This document shows positions 32,985-46,449 of a stretch of DNA of 64,000 bases, in pieces. The stretch is from Sclerodactyla briareus (taxonomy: Eukaryota > Echinodermata > Holothuroidea > Dendrochirotida > Sclerodactylidae). The translations under genes were made by a program, and so were the position numbers. Where the stretch lies: assembly GCA_026419785.1 (NCBI GenBank), contig JAODTK010002132.1:62001-126000 (forward strand), given 5' to 3'. Under the pieces are notes generated by a model. That model had not been told where the DNA came from. It saw only the letters and a list, made by a program, of their open reading frames with translations, and did not search any database. Each line of letters starts with the position of its first letter. The first letter of the stretch is position 1.

Positions 32985-35900
32985 CAGGGGTTCGGTTAGG
33001 CCCCCACGAAGTGAACAGTCTTCTTAACCATCTCGGGTTTGTGGGGGGGGGGTTTTTGGGTTTGTCGGTAAGGCCCCACATGAGTAGGACAGACCCAACC
33101 ATCTCGGGAGGGGCTCGGCTATAGTCCCACATTGAAGTAGGCTTATGTGGGACCTAACGAGGACCCGAGATGGATAGGTCTGTCTACTCATGTGGGCCTA
33201 ACCGGGCCCCCCGAGTTGGTTTTAGAACTGCCTACGCATGTGGGGCCTAACCGGCCCCACGAAGATAGTAAGTCTGTCTACTCATTTGGGGCCTAACCGA
33301 GCCCCCCGAGATGAATAGGTCTGTCTACTCATGTGGGGCCCAACCATCTCGGAGGGCTCGGTTAGGCCATCCACCGGACGGGACGACACTGACCATCTCG
33401 AGGGCTACGTAGGCACCCACAATGAGTAGACAGACCTAAACATCTCGGGCGGGCTCGGTTAGGCCCCTCATGAGTAGACAGACCTATCTATCTCGGGGTG
33501 CTCGGTTAGTCCGGACATGAGTAGACAGACCGACCCATCTCGCGGGCTCAGTCAGGCCCCCACCTGAGTAAGCAGACCTAACCATCTCGTGGGCCTCGGT
33601 TAGGCCAAACATGAGTAAACAGACCTAACCATCTCGGGGGGCTCGGTTAGGCCTCCACATGAGTAGACAGACCTAATCATCTCGAGGTGCTCGGTTAGGC
33701 CCCACATGAGTAGACAGACCTAACCATTTCGGGGTGCTCGGGTAGCCCCCAAGAGTAGACGTCCGAACCATCTCGGATTGCTCGGTCAGGCCCCACTTGA
33801 GTAGACAGTCTAAAAAACCCAAATCTCGAGGGGCTCCGTTAGGCCCCACATTGAGTAGACAGACCTAACCATCTCGGGGTCCTCGGTAGGACCACCTGAG
33901 TAGACAGTCCGAACATCTCGGAGGGGGGTTGGGCTCGTTAGGCCCCACGTGAGTAGACAGTCCTAACCATTTGCGAAGGGCGCGGTTAGGCCCCACAGAG
34001 TAGACAGGCCTAACCATCTCGAGGGGGCTCGGTTAGGCCCCCCATGAGTAGACAGACTTAACTATCTCGTGGGCCCGGTTAGGCCCCAAATGAGTAGACA
34101 GTCCTAAACATATCGGGGTGTTCGGTTTTTAGGCCCACCTGAGTAAACAGTCCTAACCATCTCGGAGGGGTCGGTTAGGCCCCACATGAGTACAGTCCTA
34201 ACCACTCGGAGGGATCGTTATGCCCCACAGTGACGGGACAGACCTGACCATCTCGCGGTGCTCGGTTAGGTCCCACTTGAGCAGACGCCTCCATCTCGAG
34301 GGGCTCGGTTGGCCCCAAATGAGTAGACAGTCCTATCCACTCGGGGGGCTTTCGTCGGTTAGGCCCCACATTTAGTAAACAGTCCTAACCATCTCGGGGG
34401 GGCTCGCGATAGTCCGCGGGTTAGGCCCCACATAAGTAGACAGACCTAACTATATCGGGGGGCTCGGTTGGGCTCAATGAGTAGGGCCGTCCTAACCAAA
34501 TCGGAGAGCCCGATTAGGCCCACATGAGTAACAGCCCTATCCATCTCAGGGGGGCTCGGTAGGCCCCACTGAGTAGGGCAGACTAACCAATGTGGGCTCG
34601 GTTAGGCCCCCCCAAAAACCCATGATTAGACAGACCTAACCTTCTCGGGGGGAGGGGGGGGGGCTCGGTTAGGCCCCCACATGAGTAGACAGACAAACCA
34701 TCTGGGGGGGGGGGGGAGCGCGTTAGGCCCCACATGAGTAGGAAGACCTAACTTCTAGGGTTCCTCGTTAGGCCCCACATGAGTAGGCAGACATAGCCAC
34801 CTCGGGGGGGCTAGATTATGCCCCACATGAGTAGACAGACGTAACCATCTCGGTCATCGGTTAGGCCCTTTTTTTGTTTTTTATTTATGTTTTTTGTCTC
34901 GAACCTCTCGGAGCCGGTTAGGCCCCACAGTGAAGGGACAGCCTGACCATCTCGCGGTGGGGGGGGGGGGGGGTGGGGTGCTCGGTTTAGGCCCCACATG
35001 AGTCGACAGGAACTCTCCATCGGGGGGGGGGGGGGCTCGATTAGACCTACTGAGTAGACAGACCAATCCATTTCGAGGGGCTCGGTTAGGACCCACATGA
35101 GTAGACAGACCTAACCAGCTCGGGGTCCTCGGTTAGGCCCCACATGAGTAGGCAGCCCTAACCAGTCTCGGGGGGCCTCTAGGCCCCACATGAGTTGACA
35201 GGACCTAACATCTCGGGGGACTCGGTTGAAACAACATGAAGTAGACAGACCTAACCACCTCGGGGGGCTCGGTTAGGCTCTCCAATGAGGAGACAGACCT
35301 AATCATCTCGGGTGCTCGGTTAGGCCACACATGAGTAGACAGACCTGACCATTTCGGGGTGTCGGGTAGGCCCCACTATGATAGACAGGTCCTAACCTCT
35401 CGGAGGGTCGTTAAGGCCCCACTTGAGTACAGTCCTACCATCTCGAGGGGCCCGTTAGGCCCCACATGAGGAGACAGACCTGACCATCTCGGTGTCTTCG
35501 GTTGACACCACATGAGTAGACAGTCCTAAACCACTCGGAGGAGCTCGGTAGGCCCCCACGTGAAGTAGACGTACTAACAATCTCGAAGGGCTCGGTTAGG
35601 CCCCGCATGAGTAGACAGTGCTAACCATCTCGAGGGGCTCTGTTAGGCCCCACGAGTAGACAGACCTAACCATCTCGGGTGCTCGGTTAGGCCCGACATG
35701 AGTGAAGTCCTAACCATATCGGGGTGTGGTGAGGCCCTACATGGTAGACAGTCATAACCATCTCGGGGCCGGTTAGGACCCCCATGAGTGCAGACAGTCT
35801 AACTATCTCGGGGGCTCGGTTAGGCCCCACCCCAGTGACGGGACAGACCTGACCATCTAGCGGGCTCGGTTAGGTCCCACATGAGTAGACAGGGACCTAT

Positions 35901-38900
35901 CCATTTCGCGGGGCTCGGTTATGCCCCACATGAGTAGACCGTCCTATCAATCTCGGGGGGCCTCAGTTAGGCCCACATGTAGGCAGACATAACCAATCTT
36001 CGGGGGGCTCAGTTTAGGCCCCCACAGAGTAGACAGACCAACATCTCGGGGGACTCGGTTAGGCCCCAATGAGTAGACAGACCTAACCCTCTCGTGGGAA
36101 TCGGTTAGGCCCACATGAGTAGACAGAGCCTAACCATCTCGGGGGGGCTCGGTTAGGCTCAAAATGAGTAGACAGCTATATCTCGAGGGTGCTCCGGTTA
36201 GGCCCCAACATGAGTAGGACAGACATAACCATTTCGGGGTGCTAGGGTAGGGGCCCCACATGAGGAGGACAGTACTACCATCTCGGATTGCTCGGTAAGG
36301 CCCCACTGAGTAAACAGTCCTAACCATCTCGAGGGGCTCGTTAGGCCCCACATGAGTAGACAGACCTAACCATCTCGGGGTCCTCGGTTAGGCCCCACAT
36401 GAGTAGACAGTCCAACATCTCGGAGGCTCGTTAGGCCCCAAGTGGGTAAACAGTCCTAACCATCTCGAAGGGCTCGGTTGGGCCCCACATGAGTAGCAGT
36501 GCTAACCATCTCGAGGGGCTCGGTAGGCCCCACATGAGTAGCCAGAACATAAACCATCCGGGGTGGCTCGGTAGTCCGGGACATGAGTAGACGTCTAACC
36601 ATATCGGGGTGTCGGTTAGGCCCCACGAGTAGACAGACCTAACCATCTCGAGGGGCTCGGTTAGCCCCACATGAGTGGACAGTCCTAAAATCTCCGAGGG
36701 CTCGGTTAGGCCCACAGTGAAGGGACGACCGGACCATCTCGCGGTGCTCGGTTAGGTCCCAATGAGTAGAAGACCTATCATCTCGAGGGGTCGGTCGGCC
36801 CCACATTAGTAGCCGTTCCTAACCATCTCGGGGGGCTCGGTTAGGCCCAACATGAGTAGGACAGACCTAACTATCGGGGCTCGGTTGGGCCTCCACATGA
36901 GTAGGCGTCCTAACCAACTCGGAGAGCGGGTAGTCCCCACATGAGTAGACAGCCCATCCATCTCGGGGGCTCGGTAGGGCCCCACATGAGTAGGCAGACC
37001 TAACCACCTCGGGAGGCTCGGTTAGGCCCACCTGATTAGACAGACCTAACCTATACTGGGGGAGGGGGGGGGGGGCCTGCGGTTAGGCCCCACATAGTAG
37101 GACAGACCTAACCATCGGGGGGGGGCTCGGTGAGGCCCCACATGAGTAGAAGACCTAACTATCTCGGGGTTCTGGTTAGGCCCACATGGTAGGCGACCTA
37201 GACACCTGACGTTGGGCTAGATTAGGCACCAAAATGAGTAGACAGTCCTAACATCTCCGGGTCCTCGGTTAGGGCCCCATGAGTAGAAAGTCCTAACCCT
37301 CTCGGAGTGCTCGTTGGCCCCACAGTGACGGGACAGACATGGACCATCTCGCGGTGCTCGGTAGGCCCACATGAGTGACAGACCTATCCATCGGGGGGGG
37401 GGCTCATTAGCCCTACATGAGTAGGCAGTTAATAACATCTCGAGGGGCTCCGTTAGGCCCCACATGAGAGGACAGACCTAACATCTCGGGGTCCTCGGTT
37501 AGGCCCCACATGAGTAGGAGCCCTAACCATTTATCGGGGGGCTCGGTAAGGCCCCACATGAGTAGACAGACCTACCATTCGGGGACTCGGTGACCACCAC
37601 ATGAGTAAACAGACCTAACCATCTCGGGGGCTCGGTGGAGGCTCCACATGAGTAGACAGACCTCATCATCTCGGAGGGCTCGGTTAGGCCCCGCATGAGT
37701 AGACAGTCCTAACCCTCTCGAGGGGCTCCGTTAGGCCCCACATGAGTAGACAGACCGAACCATCTCAGAGGGCTCGGTTAGGCCCCACTTGAGTAGACAG
37801 TTCTAACCATCTCGAGGGGCTACGTAAGGCCCCACATGAGTAGACAGACCTAACCATCTCGGGGTCTTCGGTAAGGCCCCACATGAGTAGACAGTCCTAA
37901 CCATCTCGGAGCGCTCGGTTAGGCCACACGTGAGTAGACAGTCCTAAACAATCTCGAAGGGCCGGTTGGCCCCGCATGAGTAAACAGTCCTAACCATCTC
38001 GGTGGGCTCGGTTAGGCCCACATGAGTAGACAGACCTAACCATCTCGGCGCGCTCGGTTAGGCCCGACATGAGTAACAGTCCTAACCATCTGGGGTGTTC
38101 GGTAGGCCCTACATGGTAGACCAGTCCTAAACCATATCGAGGGGCTCGTAGGCCCCCATGAGAGACAGTCCTAACAATCTCGGAGGGCTCGGTTAGGCAC
38201 CACAGTGACGCGGGACAGAACCCCCCCCCCCCCCCACCAACCCCCCCCCCCCCCCCCCCACCCCCCCCCCCCATGACCATCTCGAGGGGCTCGGTTAGGT
38301 CCCACATGAGTAGACAGACCTATCCATCTCGAGGGGCTGGTATTGCCCCACATGAGTAGCAGTCCTATCCATCTCGGGGGGCTCAGTTAGGCCCCAATGA
38401 GTAGCCAGACCTAACCATTTCGGGGGGCTAAGTTAGGCCCGCACATTGAGTAGGACAGACCAACCATCCTCGGGGGACCGGTTAGCCCCCACATGAGTAG
38501 ACAGGACCTAACCATCTCGGGGGACTCGGTTAGGCTTACACATGAGGTAGAACGACCTAATATTAGGGGTGCTCGGTTAGGCCCCACATGAGAGAAAGAA
38601 CTGACCATGGGGTGCTCGGTAGGCCCACATGAGTAGACAGAACCTAACCATCTCGGGGGACTCGGGTTAGGCCCTACATGAGTAGACAGACGTAACCATC
38701 TCGGGGGCTCGGTTAGGCTCCACAGAGTAGACAGACTACTCATCTCGGGGTGCTCGTTAGGCCCACAGAGTAGAAAGACTGACCATTTCGGTGTGATCGG
38801 GTAGGCCCACAGGAGTAGACAGTTCCTAACCATTTCTCGGAGGGCTCGGTAGGCCCCATGAGTAAACAGTCCTAACCATCTCGAGGGGCTCGTTAGGCCC

Positions 38901-41900
38901 CACATGAGGAGACAGACCTGACCATTCGGGGTGCTCGGTAAGGCCCCACATGAGTAGACAGCCTAAAAACATCGCGGAGGGCTCGGTAGGCCCCAAGTGA
39001 GTAGGACAGTCCTAACAATCTCGAAGGGCTTCGGTAGGCCCCACATGAGTAGGAAGTGCTAACCATCCTCGAGGGGCTCGTTAGGCCCCACAGGAGTAGA
39101 CAGACCTAACCATTTCGGGGTGCGCGGTTAGGCCGACATGAGTAGCACAGTCTAACCTCTCGGGGTGTTCGAGTTAGGCCCCACAGGAGTAGACAGTCCT
39201 ACCATCGCGAGGGGCCGGTTAGGCCCCACATGAGGAGACAGTCCTAACCATCTCGGAGGGGCTCGGTTAGGCCCCACAGTGAAGGGAAAGACCTGACAAT
39301 CTCGCGGTGCTCGGTTAGGTCCCACATGAGTAGACAGCCATCCATCTCGGGGGGCTCGGTTAGGCCCAATTGAGTAGACAGTTCCATAACCATCTCGAGG
39401 GGCGCGTTTAGGCCCCACATCGAGTAGACAGAACTAAACCATTATCGGGGTGCTCGGTAAGGCCCCACATGAGTAGACAGTTCCTAACCATCTCGGAGGG
39501 CTCGGTATGCCCCACGTGAGTAGACAGTCCTAACCACTTCGAATGGCTCGGTTAGGCCCCGCATGAGTAGACAGTGCTAACCATCTCGAGGGGCTCGGTT
39601 TACGACCAATGAGTAGACAAGACCTGACAATCTCGCGGTTGTCGGTTAGGTCCCACATGAGTAGGACAAACTATCCATCTAGAGGGCTCGGTTAGGACCC
39701 ACATGAGTAGACAGTCCTATCCTTCGGGGGGCTCGGTTAGGCCCCAAATGAGTAGACAGTCCTAACATCTCGGGGGGCTCGGTCAGGCCCAACATGAGTA
39801 GACAGACCAACTATGCGGGGGCTCGGTTGGCTCAACAGAGTAGGCTTCGTCCTAACCAACCGGAGGGCCCGGTTAGGACCCACATGAGTAGACAGACCTA
39901 TCCATCTCGGGGGGCTCGGTTCGGCCCCACATGAGTAGGCACGCACCTAACCACCTCGGGGGGCGGTTAGGCCCCACATGATTAGACAGACCTAACTTCT
40001 GGGTGGGGGGGGGGGCTCGGTTAGGCCCCCCAGAAGTAGACAGACTAACCATAGGTGAGGGGGGGGGGGGCTCGGTTAGCCCACATGAGGAAGACAGAAC
40101 CCACCGAGACATATCTCGGGTTTCATAAGGTTAGGCCCACCATGGAAAGCGTGGAGGTACAGACGAACCTAACGGCGACACCTCGGCGGGGGAGATAGGG
40201 TTGAACGGGCATCCAAATGAGTAAAGGACAGTCCTAACAATCTTCCGGGTCCTCGGTTAGGCCCCCACATGGTAGACAGTCCAACCATCTCGGAGGGCTC
40301 GTGAGGCCCCCAGTACGGACCAGACGTGACGCAATTACTACGCGGGCTCGAAGTTAGGCCGAACACAAGAGTCGACAGACCTATCCATCGGTGGGGGGGG
40401 GGGATCGGTTAGAGCGAGACCTAACCATTGGGGGCTCGGTTAGGACCCACATTAGTAGACAGACCTAACCACCTCGGGGACGCGGTTAGGCAAACAGGAG
40501 TAGACAGACCTAACCATCTCGGGGTCCGCGGTTGGGCCCCCACATGAGTAGACAGTCCTAACCATCTCGGAGGGATCGGTTAGCTCCCAAAGAGTAAACA
40601 GGACCTTTAACTCTCGGAGTGCTCGGTAAGGCCCCACATGAGTAGACAGATCGGACCATTCGGGGGGCTCGGTTAGGCCCACATGAGTAGAAAAGTTCCT
40701 AACATTCTCGAGGATCGGTGTAGCCCCACTTGAGTAGACAAGTCCTAACCATCTCGGGGGGCTCTGTTAGGCCCCACATGAGTAGTAGGGACCTAACCAT
40801 CTCGGGGTGCTCCGTTAGGCCCACATGAGTAGACAGACGTAACCATCTCGGGGGGCTCAGGTTAAGGCAACCCCGTGAGTAGACAGTCCTAAACAACCAA
40901 TCTCGAGGGGCTCCGGTTAGGCCCCAATGAGTGAGACAGACCGACCATCTCGGGTTCCTCCGGTTAGACCCTACATGAGTAGACAGTCCAAATCATCTCG
41001 GAGGGCTCGGTTAGGCCCCCACATGAGTAAACAGTCCTAACCATCTCGAGGGCTAGGTTAGGCCCCAAATCTGAGTAGACAGACCCAACCATCTCGGGGT
41101 GCTCTGTTAGGCCGACATGAGTAGACAGTCCCAACCATCGCTCGGGGTGCTCGGTAAGGCCCCACATGAGTAGACAGTCCTAACCATATAGGGGGTCGGT
41201 TAGGCCCCACATGAGTAGACAGACCATAACCCATTCCCGGGGTGCTCTGTTAGGCCGAATGCGTAGGACAGTCCTAACCATCTCGGGTGTTCGGTTAGGC
41301 CCCACATGAGTAGACAGTCCTAACCCCTCGAAGGGCGCCTCGGTTAGGCCCCACAGGAGTAGACAGTCCTAACCATCTCGGAGGGCTCGGTTATGCCACA
41401 GTGACCGGGGACAGACCTGACCATTCGCGGTGTACGGTTAGGTCCCACATGAGTAGACAGACATATTCCATCTCGAGGGCTCGGTTTCGGCCCCATCTGA
41501 GTAGACAGTCCTATCCATTCGCGGGGGGCTCAGGTAGGCCCCACTATGAGCCAGGCCCAACCATCTAGAGTTCTCGGTTAGGCCCCCCATGAGTAGGCAG
41601 GAATAGCCACCTCGGGGGGCTAGGTTAGGCCCCACATGAGTAGGAAGGTCCTAACAATCTCCGGGTCTCCCCCCGGTTGAAGGGGCCCCAACAGCCTGGA
41701 GAGTAGAGGCACAGTCACTATCCAATCTCGGAGGGCGCGGTTAGGCCCCACAGTGAAGGGACAGGACCTGACCATCTCGCGGATGCTCGGTTAAACCCCA
41801 CCTGAGGCGACAGACCTATCCCATTGGGGGGGGGGGGTGGTTAGACCCTACGAGTAGACAGACCTACTATTCGGGGGGCTCGGTTAGCCCCATATGAGTA

Positions 41901-44700
41901 GGCAGACCTAACCATCTCGGGGGACTGGTTAGGCCCCACATGAGGGGACAGACCTGACCATCTCGGGGTCCTCGGTTAGCACACACATGAGTAGAAGTCC
42001 TAACCTTCTCGGAGGGCTCGGTAGGCTCCACATGAGTAAACAGACCTAACCATCTCGGGGTCTCGGTTAGGCCCCACATAGTAGGACAGACCTGACCATC
42101 TCCGGGTGCTCGGTTAGGCCCCACATGAGTGGACAGTAATAACCATCTGGAGGCTCGTTAGGCCCCACTGCGTTAGACAGTCATAACCATCTCGGGGGAC
42201 CTTCTGTGAGAACCATACAGGGGTTTGGGCGGCTTGGAGAGAGACAGTTAAATAATCCAATCTCGAGATATGGAACGTGCAGAACGTAACGTTAGTCGGA
42301 CCCCAAATGAAAGGTAGACAGTCCTAACCATCTCTGGGTGTTCGGTAGGCCTACATGAGTAGACAGTCCTAACCATATCGGGGGGCTCGGTAAGGCCCCA
42401 CATGAGTAGACAGTCCTAACCATCTCGGAGGAGCGGTTAGGCCCCACAGTGACGGACAGACCTGACCATCCTCGCGGTTGCTCGGTAGTCCCACATGTAG
42501 ACAGACCTATGCCAGTCTACGAGGGCTCGCGTTAGCCCCACAGAGTAGTCAGTTCCTATCCCATCTCGGTGGGCTCGGTTAGGCCCCAAATGAGTAGACA
42601 GTCATAACATCTCGGGGTGCTCGGTAGGCCTAACCTGAGTGAGGCCGACCTAACTATCTCGGGGCTCGGTTGGGTACCCAATGAGGGTAGGCCCTTCTAC
42701 ACCAACTCGGAAGCCGGTTAGGCCCCACATGACTAGGGCGACCTACCAGTCTCGGGGGGCTCGGTTAGGCCCCAAATGAGTAGACAGGAACTAACCTTAT
42801 CGGGGGGGGGCCGGTTAGGCCCCACATGAATAGACAGACCTAACCATCGCGGGGGGGGGGGAGGCTCGGTTAGGGCCCCCACATTGAGTAGACAGAACCG
42901 AACTATCTCGGGTTCTCGTTATGGGCCCCACATGAGTAGGCAGACTAGCAGTCTGGGGGGCTAGGGTGTTTAGGACCCCACTGAGTAGACAGTCACTAAC
43001 AATCGTCCGGGTCCTCGGTAAGGCCCCACATGAGTAGACAGATCTAAACACTCGGAGGGCTCGGTTAGACCACAGTGACGGGACAGACCTGACATCTCGC
43101 GGTGATCGGTTAGGCCCCACATGAGTAGTACAGACCAATCCATTTCGAGGGGCTCGGTTAGGCCCACATGAGTAGACAGTCCTAACCATCTCGGCGGACG
43201 TCTCTGGTGTAGGCCCCACAGTGAGGGGACAGACCTGACCATCTCGGGTGGCCCGGTTAGGTCCCACATGAGTAGACAAACCTCCGCGATCAGTCTCGGA
43301 GAGGTCGGTTAGGCCCAACTAGGAGTAAGCAGTCCTGACCAGTCTCGGGGGGCTCGGTAGGGCCCAATTGAGTGACAGAGACCTATCGTACTCTCTGGGG
43401 GCTCGGTTGGGACCCAATGAGTAGGCTTCCACCAAACTCGGAGGGCCCGGTTAGGCCCCAAATGAGTAGACAGACCGATTTCTCGGGGGATCAGTTAGGC
43501 CCCACATGAGTATCCAGATCCTATCATCTCGGGGGTGACTCGGTTAGGCCTACATGAGTAGACAGACCATACCTGCCGGGGGGGGGGGCTCGTTAGGCCC
43601 CACGTGAGTAGACAGACATAACCATCTCGGGGAGGGGGGGGGTCGTTAGGCACCACATTGAGTCGGACAGTCTTCACACTCTCGGGGTCCTCGGTTAGGC
43701 CCAACTTGGGATTTAGACAGTCCTAAACCATATAGGAGGATCGGTCAGGCCCCACAGCGACGGGACAAACCTGACCATCTCGCGGTGCTCGGTTAGGCCC
43801 CACAGAGTCGACAGAACTATCCATTCCCGGGGGGGGGAGGCTCGGTTAGCACCGCCATGATTAGACAGACCTATATATTCGGGTGCTCGGTAGCCCCACA
43901 TGCAGTAGGCCAGACCCTAAACCATCTCTGGGGGCTTCGGTTTAGCCCCAATGCGTAGGACCGAACCTAACAATCTCGGGGGGCTCGGTTAGGCGGCCAC
44001 ATGAGTAGACAGACCTCACCATCTCGGGGATCTGCTCGGTTAGCACCAAATGGAGTAGTCAGTCTCTAACACCCGAATCTCGGAGGGCATCGGTTAGGCC
44101 CCACTTGAGTAGAAGTTGCCTAACATCTCGAGGGGCTCGGTTAGGCCCACAGGGTAGACAGACCGTACCATCTCGGGGTCCTCGATTAGGCCCCCTCAGA
44201 GGTAGACGTTCATAACATTCTCGGAGGCTCGGTTAGCCCACATGAATAGACAGACCTAACCATCGCGGGGTGCTCGGTTAGGCCCGCATGAGTAGACAGT
44301 CCTAACCCCATCTCGGAGTGCTCGGTAAGGCCCCACATGAGTAGACAGTCCTAAACCATCTCGGGGTGCTCGGTTAGGCCCCACAGGAGTAGACAGTCAA
44401 ACCATCTCGAGTTGTGGCTCGGTTAGGCCCACAGAGTAGACATCCTAATCCACTCGGAGGAGGATCAGGTTAGCCCCACAAGTGACGGGACAGACCTGAC
44501 CATCTCGCGGTGCTCGTTAGGCCCCACTTGAGTAGACAGACCTATCCATCTCGAGGGGCATGGGTTAGGGAGACCACAATGAGTAGTAGTCCTAAATTGG
44601 AGCCAGTCTCGGGGGATACGGTTAGGCCCCACATGGAGTAGGCAGTCCGAACCATATCCGGGGGGTCGGTTAAGCACCAATGAGTAGGACAGGACTAGCA
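32985..44700. repeat. ~45 bp satellite array, about 250 copies
   Basis: The monomer reads GGTTAGGCCCCACATGAG then TAGACAGACCTAACCATCTC then a G-run and CTC. It fills about 11.7 kb head to tail without spacers. Variant monomers recur in a set order. One variant contains CAGTGACGGGACAGACCTGA and is followed by a GGTCCCACATGAG copy and a CTATCCATCTC copy. Another set is a pair of monomers with long G tracts, then a CGGGGTTCTCGG copy, then one with TAGCCACCTCGGGGGGCTAG. This is higher-order structure. GGTTAGG and CCTAACC within each unit can pair as a 7-bp stem with a 19-base loop. Copies differ mostly by one-base gains and losses. The minus strand has one nearly stop-free frame because 45 is a multiple of three, which creates spurious open frames. 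Location at a centromere or subtelomere is possible but not shown. Confidence 0.95.
38221..38272. repeat. C-tract insertion inside the satellite
   Basis: About 50 bases of almost pure C, interrupted by ACCAA and single A bases, split a CAGTGACGGGACAGA-type monomer between its GACAGA and ATGACCATCTC parts. All other long tracts in the array are G on this strand and sit at the G-run position of the monomer. Confidence 0.8.
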
Positions 44701-44715
44701 GCATCTGGTTAATGG

Positions 44716-45225
44716 TTGTATTATATCTCTTATCGATCGGCATGCGACTGTTATATTGAGCGACTTACAGCGCGTCCGAAATATGGCGTGCCGAAACTGA
44801 TGGTGGGTAGATATCGATCCTTAAAGGCTCTTTGCAGTGTGCGGCGGAGTGGATTGGCTTCCCGTCTCCCTACGTTATCCAACTTGAATACTCACAATGT
44901 TTGGAAGTGTCTCAATGGACAATGCCACCTGATATCTCAGGGTTTACTGATATTACCAACGCCAAGAAGGGGGGGACTACGGGGATAGCTAATATTCCAG
45001 GTATAGGTGGGAGAAATTCGGCGACCGCGCTTTGCAGTTGTGGGCCCCGAGCCCTGGAATGTGGAATTGCCTGGCAATATGCAACAAGCTAAGACTATTT
45101 CACAGTTCAAGTAACATCTTAAAACGTGGATGTTCTCGAAGTTGTAGGTCTGTTTGTACAGCGCATTAGAGAACTTGGTTGATAGTGCGCTTTTAAAGCT
45201 ATTTATTCTATTATACAGGTTGTTC
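44716..45225 (+). mobile_element. L2-like LINE 3' end (RT C-terminus and tail)
   Basis: Plus-strand pieces in several frames follow the C-terminal order of L2/CR1 reverse transcriptases: LSDLQRVRNMACR (about 44757), DWLPVSLRY (about 44851), WKCLNGQC (about 44900), then a WN.LP-like stretch near 45050 and ISQFK with LKTWMFSKL near 45100-45145. A GCGC-rich 3' tail (AGCGCATTAGAGAAC, then GTGCGCTTTTAAAGC) follows. It begins within about 20 bases of the last satellite copy. Confidence 0.65.
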
Positions 45226-46261
45226 TATTCAATCTGCGTGATAATGTTCTAGATACCTCACGTGATACACGGACATTAAAATTCAAATTACCACATATGC
45301 GCATTTTAACTGAAACAACGGAAATGTTAGTTGATTCCAAGGGTCCGGTCACTAAAACTGTTCACCAAAAATCGTGTATTAAACTACATAGGTCATGCAG
45401 CAGCAGTTCAAAGATTTGACCATTTGGCTGGTTTATTCATATCCTTTTTTAAGAGGATGGAAGAATATAAAAATGAGCGTTTGGTATTTTCCAGTGATTA
45501 CAGAGATCCTGTAGTATAAGATGCTGGTATTAATTAGTTGTTGATATTCTCACAGGCTGGGACTCCTACTGGTATAACACGTCATAATCCAAGTCGTGGG
45601 AATGGTATTTTAGGTGAAGTTCGCAGGGGCCGGCAGTTTTTGAAGAAGGAGCCTGATATCGTAAAATCATGGCCTTGCTACCAGGAAGGCAAAAGCAGTT
45701 GGGATACAATTGTAAACTGAAAATAGGACCGTGGCATGGGTTAGCGAGTCTGAGACAACTGGCACGCCATGTTAGGGATTCAAAACGATGTACGTCACGG
45801 TAGGGGAGGGCGGGGTAAGGAACGCGACATTCGCTCATCAACCATTTCGGTCATTGGCCAGCGGAAGACGAGAAAGTGGTATTCACAATTAATCCAATAA
45901 TTTGTGAGACTCTTTCGACCCTATATAGCTAAATTGATGTTTTGGAAAGGTTTCGCATTTTCTCATTACAGAGGTGACCAAAAATCCGCACCCCGTGCAT
46001 CATACAACCGTAGCGTAACTACTAGGAGAATAGGCAAATGTACCGACAACATATAGTTAATATACCGAAACTGTCGGGCGCGGTGGCTTATCTGTTGACA
46101 ATAGTTGGGGGCTATTTACTGTGTGATGTTTGAGCGGAGGCACCGCCGTCGGGTGGGTGAGTATCTACAAGAAAAAAAATGCACATCTCAAATCACCAGA
46201 CCAGGCCTTTCCCCCGTGAAAGGGCATCGAGTATTACCTGTTCAGCGCATTATCATGTTAC

Positions 46262-46440
46262 AAACATGACCGAGTGGTTGGCACCGTTGGTAGAGCATTG
46301 GCCTTGGGTCATACCAAAGGCTTTAAAAATGGTCCTTTTGCTTCTCGCTACACGCTCAGCCTAGGGAATTGAGCAGGGGCAAACGAGGGGTAGGCAACTT
46401 GCCGTCTGCGTGTGATGATACCCCCCACCCCGCATGAGGT
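46262..46440 (+). mobile_element. tRNA-derived SINE, family A
   Basis: GAGTGGTTGGCACCGTTGGT (tRNA-like head, A-box region) is followed by GGTCATACCAAAGGCTTTAA and then by TTCTCGC and CGCTCAGC, the family A body. The tRNA part looks shortened: the B box is missing between head and body. Confidence 0.6.
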
Positions 46441-46449
46441 ACCGCCAAA

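Noticed and set aside
32985-44700. The regular array might be taken for a CRISPR array or for a chain of short genes on the minus strand.
   Set aside because: Units follow one another without unique spacers, and the open frames simply repeat a 15-residue translation of the monomer in a eukaryotic setting.
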